Program-made: the position numbers and the translations under genes
From: Solimicrobium sp.
GTDB lineage: Bacteria > Pseudomonadota > Gammaproteobacteria > Burkholderiales > Burkholderiaceae_D
Direction of reading: 5' to 3'
Assembly (NCBI GenBank): GCA_021155915.1
Contig: JAJNBE010000030.1
Coordinates: forward strand, 1-61,551
Length of the DNA: 61,551 bases
Part shown: positions 20,498-29,395 of the stretch, piece by piece
Layout of the letters: each line of letters opens with the position of its first letter
Numbering within the stretch: the stretch's first letter is position 1
The notes under the pieces: model-generated
What the model was told of the DNA's origin: nothing
Databases searched by the model: none
What the model saw: the letters and a program-made list of their open reading frames with translations, nothing else

Positions 20498-21745
20498 TTA
20501 GAGATTTTTGTTGAATCCTGGCTGAGCCAGAATCGCTTCAAGTCGCAAGCGTGTAATGTGATCGATGATATCCTTGGGAACATGTGAAAAAACGGACTCA
20601 TCGTTTTTTTTTGCTTCTAGCATCATTGTGTATGCCTCTCGGGCCTCTCGTAGTTTTTTCACCCGTTCTGCTGCTATTCCCACATATTTTCTGGCTTTTG
20701 CATCATTTTTGGGCACGCTATAAAGGCCTGCCTTGTATACTTTCCCGAGAAAATAGGCAGTGTATTTTAGATTCGCCTTCTCGGCGACGGCTTTCTCCAG
20801 GGAACTTACCATTTGCCGCGAGTATCCAGAAAGTATCGCTGAAAACCGGAGGCGCTCAATAGCGTTCGCGACACTTCGAGCCGCTGTATGATAGCTTATC
20901 AACTCTGAACCGATATACGTTCTTGCATCAGGGAGGGCGAGAATAGCGTAAGCAATTCCTGGGGCGCCGTCAAAAAAAATCTCAAGGGCTGCCTCAAAAA
21001 GTTTGTCGCCGATAATTTTTCTTTCTAGCTCTCTACAATTATTTTCTGCATAGGTATAAGTGGCTTCAAAAATCTTGATTGCTTCTTTATGCTTTCCTTC
21101 CTCAATCTTTGAAAAAGCAAGGTCAATTTCACTTTCGGCCAACATAACGCCTTTACTTTCTTTTATAACACTAATAGATTGAAACTCAGCCACAGAAACC
21201 TCAAACCCATAACAATCAATCTCGCGCCCGTCAATAAAAGTGAAGTCAGTGTTAGATAAATCTAGTTTTCCTATATTATTCTTTTCCGTAATTGCCTGCA
21301 TCAGAGCATTCATTTTTGAATAAGTTTTTTCGCTAGACTCGAAATAACCAGTTCTGAAAACAGTTGACAGTGTCTCGGCTAACGATTCTGAAAGAAAATG
21401 ATCCTGTATACCGAGCTGGCCAGATTTAATTTCAAGCCCACCATAACTTCCTACCAGGAATTCGATCATCCACCTGTTTGTACCTAAACATTCTTCCAGA
21501 CTGGCTTTTCCAGTTAAGAACTTCAAAAGCTGTTCCTCTGGAACCCATGCTTTATGCATAAGAGTTAGCGTGTTTTGAAATCCACTGTCTCTCTTTAGTC
21601 CCTCCAGAAAGAGACGATTGCCGTCTATTCTTTCCACTAAATTGATTACGTGGGGATCGACTGTACTCGTCTTCTCTGTTGAGTTCGAATTACTTAAATG
21701 GAAAGCAGGACGAGTAGTGTTTACTGGTTGACTGATTGGCAGCAT
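20498..21745 (-). CDS. Hypothetical accessory protein with F-box-like C-terminus
   Basis: A 415-residue protein related at its N-terminus to the pentapeptide proteins at 36716-37666 and 38065-38931. All three have R-I-x-x-N-R/Q-x-x-L/F-x-x-L-K near residue 40, then F-x-N-x-L-T-L-M, a block around WMIEFL or WMKYLL, and the L-x-x-x-F-x-x-G-Y-F/L-E segment ending in GKLDLSN. After a single LDLSNTDF turn this protein departs into a long helical region with tetratricopeptide-like character (AFSKIEEGKHKEAIKIFEAT, KYTAYFLGKVYKAGLYSVPK). The C-terminus VFSHVPKDIIDHITRLRLEA resembles an F-box helix. I choose the ATG at 21745 because it aligns with the paralogues; a GTG at 21802 would add 19 unrelated residues. 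Confidence 0.75.
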   Translation of the reverse strand: MLPISQPVNTTRPAFHLSNSNSTEKTSTVDPHVINLVERIDGNRLFLEGLKRDSGFQNTLTLMHKAWVPEEQLLKFLTGKASLEECLGTNRWMIEFLVGSYGGLEIKSGQLGIQDHFLSESLAETLSTVFRTGYFESSEKTYSKMNALMQAITEKNNIGKLDLSNTDFTFIDGREIDCYGFEVSVAEFQSISVIKESKGVMLAESEIDLAFSKIEEGKHKEAIKIFEATYTYAENNCRELERKIIGDKLFEAALEIFFDGAPGIAYAILALPDARTYIGSELISYHTAARSVANAIERLRFSAILSGYSRQMVSSLEKAVAEKANLKYTAYFLGKVYKAGLYSVPKNDAKARKYVGIAAERVKKLREAREAYTMMLEAKKNDESVFSHVPKDIIDHITRLRLEAILAQPGFNKNL

Positions 21746-21807
21746 AGATGACTTTCTCAAGATTGTTGGAATACGGAATAAATAAGTTGACCCTTCATTC
21801 ACCCTGT

Positions 21808-21958
21808 GAGACCTCTGCGCAATTTACTGCGCGAGCCAAATACGGCGTTCGGGGACACACACTGGTGCTCGCAATCCTCATGTACTCAAGTACATTCCGG
21901 TTGCTGCGCTCGGTGCGCCTTGTCTTTGGCACGCTCGATACGATTGTGCAGAGTTCTC
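21808..21958 (+). repeat. Palindromic repeat family A, full copy (151 bp), in the promoter region of 20498-21745
   Basis: Bounded by GAGACCTCTGCG and TGCAGAGTTCTC, with CTGT on both flanks as a possible target duplication. It carries a short extra stretch in the left arm (GGGGACACACAC region). It separates the start of the minus-strand gene from the palindromic site at 22055. Removing its 151 bp would put that site about 158 bp from the ATG, the spacing seen at its paralogues. Confidence 0.9.
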
Positions 21959-22054
21959 CTGTCGGGATTAGGCGATGCTATGATTGATTCGGTTTTAGCA
22001 CGCGAAAAATGGTTCAGTGAAGTCATTATTGGTTATGTGATCCCTTCCGACAAT

Positions 22055-22068
22055 TGGGGATATCCACT
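22055..22068 (-). promoter_or_regulatory. Palindrome-like site TGGGGATATCCACT
   Basis: Matches the TGTGG-N4-CCACA site in 12 of 14 positions, with the ATAT core seen at 4371 and 49904. It is 309 bp from the ATG at 21745, of which 151 bp are the inserted family A repeat. Confidence 0.5.
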
Positions 22069-22291
22069 AAGTAGCAACTACATTTTTCGCCACTCTGGCT
22101 CGTCCAAAGATCGTCCTGTATGCGCAATTATGAAAACGCGTTGCAAGCTGCTCAAATCAATAGCCAATATTTCGGATAAGACAGCATAGATAAAATCAAT
22201 AATTTTAAACCACTGGTAGTGGCGAAGTTTTAGGGGACATAATCCTTTCAGAACTCAGTTAGAATAATGGACTTAATTTTTGGAGAGCTAT

Positions 22292-23452
22292 ATGCAAATT
22301 AAAACAACGCTACTACCATTATTGGCAGTAATTATTTTTATCAGCTCCACATTGGCCGCCAACGACGTAATCGTTAAAATTGGTCATGTCGCTCCCCTTT
22401 CCGGTCCGAATTCCCACTTGGGCAAGGATAATGAAAACGGTGCCAAAATGGCGGTTGAAGAATTAAACGCAAAAAGGTCAATGATCGGTGGCAAACAAGT
22501 TAAATTTGAATTAGTCACAGAAGATGACGCGAGTGACCCAAACCGGGCTACTGCCGCAGCAGTCGCATTAGTTAATGCCAAAGTAAATGGTGTGGTTGGC
22601 CATCTGAATTCTAGTACTTCAATTCCGGCGGCAAAAATTTATTATTCAGCAGGAATTCCTCAAATTTCGCCTTCATCCACCGCCACGGCTTATACCTCAA
22701 TGGGTTACGACTCTGCTTTCCGGGTCGTGGCCAGTGATAGTCAACTAGGCAGAATTTTAGGTCGTTATGCAGTACAAACGCTCAAAGCTCACACTATTGC
22801 TGTTATCGACGACCGCACTGCCTATGGTCAAGGAATTGCTGATGAATTTGTTAAGGGTGCTAAAGCTGAAGCTGAAATAAAAAATAGTAGGTTGAATTTT
22901 ACCCGGCTACAACATACTGACGATAAAGCAACCGATTTTAAGGCGGTTTTGACGGCAATAAAACCAGCAAAACCAGATGTCATTTTTTTTGGTGGGATGG
23001 ACTCCGTTGCAGGTCCACTGCTGCGTCAGATAAAGGCGTTAGGAATCACAGCTAAGTTTATGGGTGGTGACGGAATGTGTACCACTGCATTACCTAAATT
23101 AGCGGGAGACAGTATGGCTGATGGACAAGTCACCTGCGCAGAAGCCGGAGGTGTCGTTGATACGCAGCAAATAGCTTATAACAATTTTCGCGCTGCTTAT
23201 AAAAAGAAATTTGGCGTTGATGCCGTTATGTACGCGCCTTATGTATATGATTCTGTTATGACATTGGTCGACGCCATGCAACAGGCCGGTTCGTCAAAAC
23301 CTGCTTCCTACTTGCCATTTTTACGAAATATTCATCACAAAGGGGTCACTGGCGATATTGCATTCGATAAAAAGGGCGATATTCAAGGGGGCACTATGAC
23401 AATGTTTACGTATAAATCTGGCAAACGCCAAGAAATAGGTATCCTTAAATAA
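22292..23452 (+). CDS. Branched-chain amino-acid-type ABC transporter substrate-binding protein
   Basis: Periplasmic binding protein of the LivJ/LivK class (type I fold). The signal peptide is LLPLLAVIIFISSTLAAND. Then come IGHVAPLSGPNSHLGKDNEN, DDASDPNRATAAAVALVNAK, VVGHLNSSTSIPAAKIYYSA and IDDRTAYGQGIADEFVKGAK, all family landmarks, with YDSVMTLVDAMQQAGS near the C-terminus. I choose the ATG at 22292 because GGAG lies at a good distance and the signal peptide then starts normally. Length is 386 residues. The permease and ATPase genes are not next to it, so it is an orphan here; they may be elsewhere, or the protein may bind a ligand for another purpose. Confidence 0.9.
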   Translation: MQIKTTLLPLLAVIIFISSTLAANDVIVKIGHVAPLSGPNSHLGKDNENGAKMAVEELNAKRSMIGGKQVKFELVTEDDASDPNRATAAAVALVNAKVNGVVGHLNSSTSIPAAKIYYSAGIPQISPSSTATAYTSMGYDSAFRVVASDSQLGRILGRYAVQTLKAHTIAVIDDRTAYGQGIADEFVKGAKAEAEIKNSRLNFTRLQHTDDKATDFKAVLTAIKPAKPDVIFFGGMDSVAGPLLRQIKALGITAKFMGGDGMCTTALPKLAGDSMADGQVTCAEAGGVVDTQQIAYNNFRAAYKKKFGVDAVMYAPYVYDSVMTLVDAMQQAGSSKPASYLPFLRNIHHKGVTGDIAFDKKGDIQGGTMTMFTYKSGKRQEIGILK

Positions 23453-24018
23453 GATCTGTAATAATGATAGCGGTTTGACTCAATAGTGGACCGTGCTATC
23501 GAAACGGTTTCGACAGATTGGGTTTGCATCACTGCTTTCTAACTGTGCCCTTCATCCAGTAACTTACCCTGGTCACACTTAGGTCTGTCCCAAGGAACAA
23601 TTTGGGTGAACGTTTTAAGCATGTTCAGCCAACACAAGCAAATCCATACCTTTGTATGATGAAAAAGAATAATTATTGACTTAGTATTTAAAGGTACGCG
23701 CAAGTAACATTAATTAGTACAGCTTACTTGGTTTGAAAAAACAAAATTCGGTTTCTAATAAATAATCTTTGAAGCGCGTCAAATTTTGAAGCTTTGCCCA
23801 ACCTTAACCAGCGAGCCAAAGGCAAAACGCACGGAGTGAAGCGAGCGGAATTTCCCTAAGTGCACAGGGACTGCAAGCACCGCAAAGACGCATTTAATTC
23901 GCGTATTGTAGTGTACGGAAGTCTACCTTACCGATGAGTGCAGTGAGGGCTGGGTGACATTGATTAATCTAGTCGAGTTTTTTCCCTAAGATTTTGTAGT
24001 TCTTTACGATGGCAATCA
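23453..24018. other. Gap with a degenerate family A repeat, no gene
   Basis: About 570 bp between the binding protein and the sensor kinase. Apart from the repeat relic at 23790-23910, I find no coding sequence or clear terminator. Confidence 0.6.
23790..23910 (-). repeat. Degenerate family A repeat, inverted orientation
   Basis: On the opposite strand to the other copies. GCGAGCCAAAGGCAAAACGC, CACGGAGTGAAGCGAGCGGA and CTGCAAGCACCGC match, in order, the reverse complement of the intact element. The termini are worn away. Confidence 0.6.
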
Positions 24019-25653
24019 ATGACTGCACCCCCTAACAAATCCCTGGCTTCACAACTCACACGTCGAATTTTTACGGTCTATTTAGCGCTTGCTATTTCGT
24101 TAATACTACTTCAAATCGGTATTGAGTACAGCAATACTTATACTGCCGTATCTAATGAAATTGGGGCTACTGTGCATTTTTTTGAATCTGCCGGGGCCAG
24201 CCATAATCTCGTTATTGAACGCACCAAATTCAGTATCTTGTCTATGCTTACGGTATTTCTCAGTACCACAGCAGCTTTATGGATCATTCTTACGTTTTTC
24301 GCTGATCAATTTCTAACAAAACCCTTGCGACATTTTATTGCACAGATCAAGTCGCTTAACTTCGTTGAAAATTTCAATGAGGCAATACAAACGCACGATC
24401 TTGACATTGGCCCGACACCAAGCATAGAACTAAGTGATTTGCGAGCTACGCTAAACAAATTTATGGCATCCGTCGCAGCCAGCCAGCACAAAATGCAAAA
24501 AGAATCTGCAGAAGCAGTCAATCTAGCAAAGGCAAAATTTCTTTCTGCTGCCAGCCACGATTTACGTCAGCCTATGCATGCTTTCAATCTGTATCTTGCT
24601 TCGTTAGCAGAGCTCGAGGTAGCAGGGCCCGTTCAGGTTTGCGTAGACAATCTGAGCAAATGTGCCAAAGCCATGAATGATATGCTTGACACTTTATTGG
24701 AGATATCAAATATTGACGCAGGTGCGACGCAAGCGAGTTTTAGTATTTTCCCCATTGCTTCACCCATTGACCGCGTTCAGGCAGAATTCGAACCGTTGGC
24801 AAATGCAAAAGGATTAACCTTGCATATTGTCCGTAGTTCCGCATTCGTTTATAGCGACGAAGAAATCGTAGAGCGCGTATTGTGTCTCTTGGTCTCTAAC
24901 GCTGTGCGTTATACCGAGCAAGGCAGGATACTCATTGGCTGCCGCCGCATGGGTAAAAAATTACGTTTAGCGGTAATGGATACGGGCCTTGGCATTGAGA
25001 CAGATAAACAGCAAGCTATCTTTGAAGAGCATTTTCAACTCGATAATTATGAGCGAAATCGAGCTAAGGGACTTGGACTCGGGTTGACGATTGCTCAGCG
25101 TTTAGCCAAGTTGTTGGAAACGCCTATTACCCTCAATTCCAAACTAGGGTCTGGTTCAATGTTTGCTGTTGATCTGCCCCGAATTGATTTGGACGCAATT
25201 GAACCAATTATGTTCAATCTACCCATCAGTTCAAGTGTGAGCGTGCCTATAATCCCGAGTCGTCAACGAGCGGCAGATTTTACGATTATGGTAATAGACG
25301 ATGAACCACTCATTCTAGATGCTACACGCACCCTGTTGGAATGTTGGGGATATACCGTCATCACTGCCATTAATGAGGGGGAAGCAGTAGAGAAATTAAC
25401 AAAAAATCAATGCCTAATGGATATGATTATTTGTGATTATTTGTTAGGCGGTGAGACCGGGATGAGTATTATTGCTACGTTGCGGGGGCTCTGTAATAAA
25501 GAAGTTCCTGCCTTACTCGTCACCGGAGTTACCTTGCCGGATCATATTGAAACGATGCAGGCTAGCGGCCTTGCCTTTATGTACAAACCGCTCGATCATG
25601 ACAAATTGAGGGTCGTGTTATCTCAACTCATCCGATTTAATCATGACCAATAG
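24019..25653 (+). CDS. Hybrid sensor histidine kinase
   Basis: A 544-residue membrane sensor kinase. There are two membrane segments (about 17-36 and 73-95) around a short periplasmic loop, a linker, and the phosphoacceptor motif AASHDLRQPMHAFNLYL (His near residue 180). The ATPase follows with LVSNAVRYTEQGRILIGC, MDTGLGI and KGLGLGLTIAQRL, then a C-terminal receiver domain (MVIDDEPLILDATRTLL; phosphoacceptor Asp in IICDYLLGGETG; Lys in MYKPLDHDKL). The kinase passes phosphate to its own receiver and probably to the regulator whose gene overlaps its end by 11 bp. The sensed signal cannot be inferred; the periplasmic loop is only about 35 residues. Confidence 0.92.
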   Translation: MTAPPNKSLASQLTRRIFTVYLALAISLILLQIGIEYSNTYTAVSNEIGATVHFFESAGASHNLVIERTKFSILSMLTVFLSTTAALWIILTFFADQFLTKPLRHFIAQIKSLNFVENFNEAIQTHDLDIGPTPSIELSDLRATLNKFMASVAASQHKMQKESAEAVNLAKAKFLSAASHDLRQPMHAFNLYLASLAELEVAGPVQVCVDNLSKCAKAMNDMLDTLLEISNIDAGATQASFSIFPIASPIDRVQAEFEPLANAKGLTLHIVRSSAFVYSDEEIVERVLCLLVSNAVRYTEQGRILIGCRRMGKKLRLAVMDTGLGIETDKQQAIFEEHFQLDNYERNRAKGLGLGLTIAQRLAKLLETPITLNSKLGSGSMFAVDLPRIDLDAIEPIMFNLPISSSVSVPIIPSRQRAADFTIMVIDDEPLILDATRTLLECWGYTVITAINEGEAVEKLTKNQCLMDMIICDYLLGGETGMSIIATLRGLCNKEVPALLVTGVTLPDHIETMQASGLAFMYKPLDHDKLRVVLSQLIRFNHDQ

Positions 25654-26272
25654 CGTGCTTATTATTGAAGATCATCCCTTGTATCGCGATGCGCTTATTC
25701 CTCTTCTGGAAGAAGTTTTCGATGACTCTAAAGTTATGGCTGCCACCTCGGCAGAAGAGGGATTGAGTTTAGCTGCAAAGCTTCCGAATCTACGTCTTAT
25801 ATTGCTCGATTTGAATTTGCCAGGACTATGTGGAAGAGAGGCCGTTGCTGCTTTTTACCAATCCTATCCGAGAGCAATTACCATAGTCATATCTTCATCT
25901 GAGGACCGCCGTGACGTGAGCGCATCTCTTCGTGCCGGTGCGCGAGCTTTTATTTCCAAGCACGTTTCTCGGACAGTGATGTTAGATACCATTCACAGGG
26001 CGCTCTCTGGTAAATTGTCGAATCCCGAGTGGGTACGTCCTTCGCACCAAAGCGTTGTCGTGGATGAGCAAACATTACCGTTGAATCAGCGTCAACTGGG
26101 CATTCTTACGCTTCTCGCCCGCGGCTGCACAAATAGAGAGATAGCAGCCCAGGTAGGCCTTGCAGAGATTACCGTAAAGCAACATATTACGGTCATTTTT
26201 CGAGTTCTGGGTGTGGAAAATCGTTCACAAGCACTGTTAGCAATCCGTCGATTTGGGCTTGTACCGGATTAA
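25643..26272 (+). CDS. LuxR/NarL-family response regulator
   Basis: A 209-residue DNA-binding regulator. The receiver domain (1-120) has acidic EDHP, the phosphoacceptor Asp in LILLDLNLPG (near residue 56), Ser in VISSSEDRRD, and Lys in FISKHVSR. The C-terminal GerE-type helix-turn-helix is LNQRQLGILTLLARGCTNRE followed by IAAQVGLAEITVKQHITVIF. The start ATG overlaps the kinase stop (11-bp overlap), which indicates translational coupling and partnership. NarL-type regulators bind short inverted repeats as dimers, so it is a candidate, no more, for the protein that reads the palindromes upstream of the accessory genes. A family B repeat begins just after the stop codon. Confidence 0.92.
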   Translation: MTNSVLIIEDHPLYRDALIPLLEEVFDDSKVMAATSAEEGLSLAAKLPNLRLILLDLNLPGLCGREAVAAFYQSYPRAITIVISSSEDRRDVSASLRAGARAFISKHVSRTVMLDTIHRALSGKLSNPEWVRPSHQSVVVDEQTLPLNQRQLGILTLLARGCTNREIAAQVGLAEITVKQHITVIFRVLGVENRSQALLAIRRFGLVPD

Positions 26273-26274
26273 AT

Positions 26275-26505
26275 CTAGATTTCCCACCAGACCGCTACAA
26301 CTTCATCGGAAGGGTGATGAATACTACAAGCTAGGTTATAAATGAGATCGCGAATTGCGTGCAACGCTACAAAGCGAATTGCACTCCCTTTAATTCTCCA
26401 GGACTGCGTCGTTTGTCGTTGCCATAGCTCGCTACGTCACCTCCTCACTTCTTGCCAAACGACTTAAAAGAAGCAAACTTTGCTCCGTTCTAATGCAAAC
26501 TCTGG
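26275..26505 (-). repeat. Palindromic repeat family B, diverged copy
   Basis: Reverse-complement relative of the intact 200-bp element at 50609-50808. Shared blocks in order are AGACCGCTACAACTTC, GCGAATTGC-TGCAACGCTAC, AATTGCACTCC, GGACTGCG, TTGCCAAAC and CTCCGT-CTAATG. The ends (CTAGATTTCCCACCAG and CTAATGCAAACTCTGGG) are decayed forms of the terminal repeat. It starts two bases after the stop codon of the response regulator. Confidence 0.8.
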
Positions 26506-26814
26506 GTTAAAAAAACAGCGCTGGTATAGAAAAAATAGGTGCTGATTCTCTACTGATTCACATGCCGTCATTCAACTTAAATCTTTTGTTCGTTTTCTTA
26601 CGATGTTTGCTGCGCATGGGACTAAAAAGCGCATGTTGATGCGTGCAAGATGATTTGCTGATTCCCTGGACTTCGTTATTTTTTTAGAAATATACAGTAG
26701 CCTTTGGGATCTTTTCAGTGACTTTGCTTATAAATTCTGTGGTCGTAGCGGGGCGATTTTTTCTTGTTAAATCTTAAATCGGAAAAGTAATAGGCGGGCG
26801 CCTTAGATCATAAA

Positions 26815-26828
26815 TGTGGAAATCCACA
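26815..26828 (+). promoter_or_regulatory. Palindrome TGTGGAAATCCACA
   Basis: A 14-bp inverted repeat (only the central AA unpaired) 114 bp upstream of the ATG at 26943. Same TGTGG-N4-CCACA frame as at 3763 and 4371. Confidence 0.65.
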
Positions 26829-26942
26829 ATACTTGAGAAAATAGTCATCACCTATAATTCATTTCATATTTTGCAAACTGTCCGCTAAGCGACTAGTGCT
26901 AAATTTCATTTTTGAAATTAATTTGTTAACAAAAGGACGACC

Positions 26943-28229
26943 ATGCTCAACTTACCATCAGTCATTAGCCCTAAGGTGGGAATGAAAAACTGCACTGAAA
27001 AAGTTAATTGCAACTCGGATACCGCAGCTATAAAATACAACGACCAAGTTCAAAACAAGTACACCCATGAATCTTCAGGTCAGCTGATTGATGATGTTGA
27101 GGAAGCTAAGCAGAAGGCTTCCAAAAGCTCGCAGCACATAGCAGATGAGCCAGACTTATGTCTCTCCTCATTAGATCTCGTCTCTATGCCGATAGAGCCA
27201 GGACACCTATTAAATGTCCACACGGGACTTCTCTCGTCCCTAACCGAGACACATTTACATTACAAAATAAATTCTTATTTATCACTTAAGGACAACATAA
27301 ACCAAGCTGAAGCTAGCAAATTTCATCACAAAATTTGTGAGGATTTTTACGCGATGGGATTAAAAATGAATTCCCCGGAGGTAAAACAGCGGCGTGACAC
27401 GGGGATGACCGTGACTCAAATTTTTGCGCAGTGCCCTGGACTGAGAAAGGACTGCCGTGTCCCCGAGGATGCAATAGGCAGAGCCTATTTGGATTCCCTG
27501 GGCATTGGTGGTCCGCTGACGAATCCAAAAATTATTAGTGGCGCGTTGACCATTGAAGAAGCTCTTGCAAAACGGCGCGATGTTATTAGTAACTTTAAGG
27601 AAGAATGGAAGGTTTGGGATTACCATGGGACCATGCTCGATGAAAGCCTCGAAAACGGCTACTTAGATGGGACTATTAAGTATGTCGTTGATGGCTCACT
27701 TGCCTTTGACGATGCCTTGGCTTTACTTTTTTCGAGCTCCATTGGCAACGAATATTGTCCGCTGAACAAGAAATCGGTGATGAAATATATTGATAATGGC
27801 TTGCTATTGGTAGAACAGGCCATCAATGAACTTTCGTCCTCCCGAAAAGAAATTATTGATGAACCGTGGATTCAGAAATATATTGATAACGGCATGCTAA
27901 CAATGGAACAATTTTGCATGTACGAACCAAATAAACTTGAAATGCTTGTAGAAGAGGAACTACAAAAATGTCTTGATAATGGATTCCTGACAATGGCACA
28001 AGCTTTCAAACTCCCTATAGTGTACGGCGGTTACCCTGAAGTAGAAAAATTCTTTACTAAAGGCTTATTGAATGTAGAACAGTTCATGAAGTTAGCTTTC
28101 CAAAGAAAACTTCATGTACTGAAAAAAAAAGTAGCTCAGGAATATCTAAATGATGGTCTCTTAACAATAGAAAAAATTATCAAATTAAACGTTGCAGAGT
28201 TAACAACTCTATTGGGTGAAGCGGTATAA
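26943..28229 (+). CDS. Candidate effector with repeated Y-x-D-N-G-L-L-T helical modules
   Basis: A 428-residue protein of unknown function. The first 80 residues are polar. From about residue 280 on, a module of about 33-40 residues recurs with the signature KYIDNGLLLVEQAIN, KYIDNGMLTMEQFCM, KCLDNGFLTMAQAFK, KFFTKGLLNVEQFMK and EYLNDGLLTIEKIIK; an earlier, weaker one is GYLDGTIKYVVDGSLAFDDA. Each is an aromatic, a turn at D-N-G, then a helix, so the C-terminal half is probably an alpha-solenoid for protein binding. I do not recognise a named family. Ribosome binding site AAAGGACG precedes the ATG. Upstream palindrome and repeat build suggest a host-interaction protein (inference). Confidence 0.75.
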   Translation: MLNLPSVISPKVGMKNCTEKVNCNSDTAAIKYNDQVQNKYTHESSGQLIDDVEEAKQKASKSSQHIADEPDLCLSSLDLVSMPIEPGHLLNVHTGLLSSLTETHLHYKINSYLSLKDNINQAEASKFHHKICEDFYAMGLKMNSPEVKQRRDTGMTVTQIFAQCPGLRKDCRVPEDAIGRAYLDSLGIGGPLTNPKIISGALTIEEALAKRRDVISNFKEEWKVWDYHGTMLDESLENGYLDGTIKYVVDGSLAFDDALALLFSSSIGNEYCPLNKKSVMKYIDNGLLLVEQAINELSSSRKEIIDEPWIQKYIDNGMLTMEQFCMYEPNKLEMLVEEELQKCLDNGFLTMAQAFKLPIVYGGYPEVEKFFTKGLLNVEQFMKLAFQRKLHVLKKKVAQEYLNDGLLTIEKIIKLNVAELTTLLGEAV

Positions 28230-28345
28230 AAGTACTGAAGATAAGTTATTGCCATAGAAGAAGTAATCAAAGTTTCTCTTGCTTTGGCAGACTTGTCCCA
28301 ACGCACTTGCATGCTGTCTACTTCCGTCAAAACACAAGGTATCTT

Positions 28346-28453
28346 CAGCCCTACAATCAATGCGCGGTGCTCGCGATCCTCAAGTACATTTCGGTTGCTG
28401 CGCTCCGTGCGCTTTGCCTTTGCCTCGCTCGCAACGGTTGTGTAGAGGTCTCT
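28346..28453 (+). repeat. Palindromic repeat family A, 5'-truncated copy
   Basis: Retains the central GCGCGGTGCTCGCGATCCTC, the right arm CGGTTGCTGCGCTCCGTGCG and the right terminus TGTAGAGGTCTC; the left arm is missing. Confidence 0.8.
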
Positions 28454-28471
28454 ATACCTAGCTATACGAAA

Positions 28472-28651
28472 TCACCATTCCCCAGCTAAACCACCGACGC
28501 GATTAAGCCATCGAGGTACTTCCTGTTCCAGGCTAGTCAGTGCTGAAATCAAATGATGTTCTTTGCTTATGAAGTAATCGTTGAGGATGTAACGAAAAAT
28601 TCGTCTATCAATTTGATATTGATTTACATACTCGTATTTCATCCTGTTCAT
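28472..28651 (-). CDS. Small hypothetical protein or gene fragment (59 residues)
   Basis: An open frame starting MNRMKYEYVNQYQIDRRIFR and ending RWLNRVGGLAGEW. Its composition, with regular charged and aromatic residues and the helix EHHLISALTSLEQEVPRWL, looks like genuine protein, but the family is unknown. The upstream ribosome binding site is poor. It could be the 3' part of a decayed gene whose 5' part lay in the frames at about 28650-28860. It lies between a truncated family A repeat and the promoter region of the gene at 28901. Confidence 0.35.
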   Translation of the reverse strand: MNRMKYEYVNQYQIDRRIFRYILNDYFISKEHHLISALTSLEQEVPRWLNRVGGLAGEW

Positions 28652-28802
28652 TCCCTATTAGAATTTTTTAAGGGGATTTTTGAATCGAAATAGTAGATGA
28701 ATATTTCGCGCTTTTCATCATACGAAGGTATGCGTCTTCTTCCAACTGAAGATAAAGTCCAGTGTGCATAATATTTGTAACGGCGGAAATACCATTTGAG
28801 AT

Positions 28803-28816
28803 GCGGGTATACCCTA
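28803..28816 (+). promoter_or_regulatory. Palindrome GCGGGTATACCCTA
   Basis: GGGTATACCC is a perfect 10-bp palindrome, exactly 84 bp before the ATG at 28901. The matching TAGGGTTTACCCTA is also 84 bp before the ATG of the paralogue at 16380. Confidence 0.6.
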
Positions 28817-28900
28817 ATGTGGAAAAGGCCCAATGGCACAATGCATTTTTCTTCAATAGAATGTCTACTTGATTTTAATAAGCATTAAAAGGAAGATGAA

Positions 28901-29395
28901 ATGGCATCAATATTAATGAAGGAAGTGCCCAGAAGCCCCTTGAACGCGTCGTCAGAAATGGATAGACGAGCGGAGCAGTTCGAGCGGCGGTATTTATCTA
29001 AGTCAAGCGATTTGAAACTCTATTTCGACGAATGCAACCTGACTTATGACAGTAATAAATCGCGTAGTGAAAATATTCTTCAATCTCTAAACAGGCTCGA
29101 CCCAAATAACCCGGTGACTTTTGTTGAGATTCCTTTTGAAGTGCCTGAGAAAGTATCTTATAAATTACCTGATAATTTTGGTTTGAAAAACTGTTTAGTA
29201 ATTGGCGAAGGCATCCTCGAATTTTCAAGTTTCACTTCAGGGTCGGCTCAGCCTACTGTAATAAACAGCGAAGACGATATGAAAAAAATGTTAGGACTCT
29301 ATATCCGGCTAAGTCAATGCTCTGGAATATTGAGCAGGCTCAACGAGTGGGGTATTGGCCTCCTGGGGACGTCGTTTTATTTAATTCGACATTAA
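28901..29395 (+). pseudogene. 5' part of a frameshifted octapeptide/Sel1 effector gene
   Basis: A 164-residue frame that is the N-terminal part of the gene continued at 29317-30483 in another frame. Residues about 36-108 (KSRSENILQSLNRLDPNNPV, then FEVPEKVSYKLPDNFGL and GEGILEFSSFTSG) are one copy of the conserved domain of the paralogues at 16380 and 30686. A second copy starts at INSEDDMKKMLGLYIRLSQC and is broken near 29312, where the homology moves to the next frame (NIEQAQRVGYWPPGDVVLF). The ancestral protein therefore had two tandem copies of this domain. Ribosome binding site AAAAGGAAGATGAA precedes the ATG, so this fragment is probably still translated. Confidence 0.7.
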
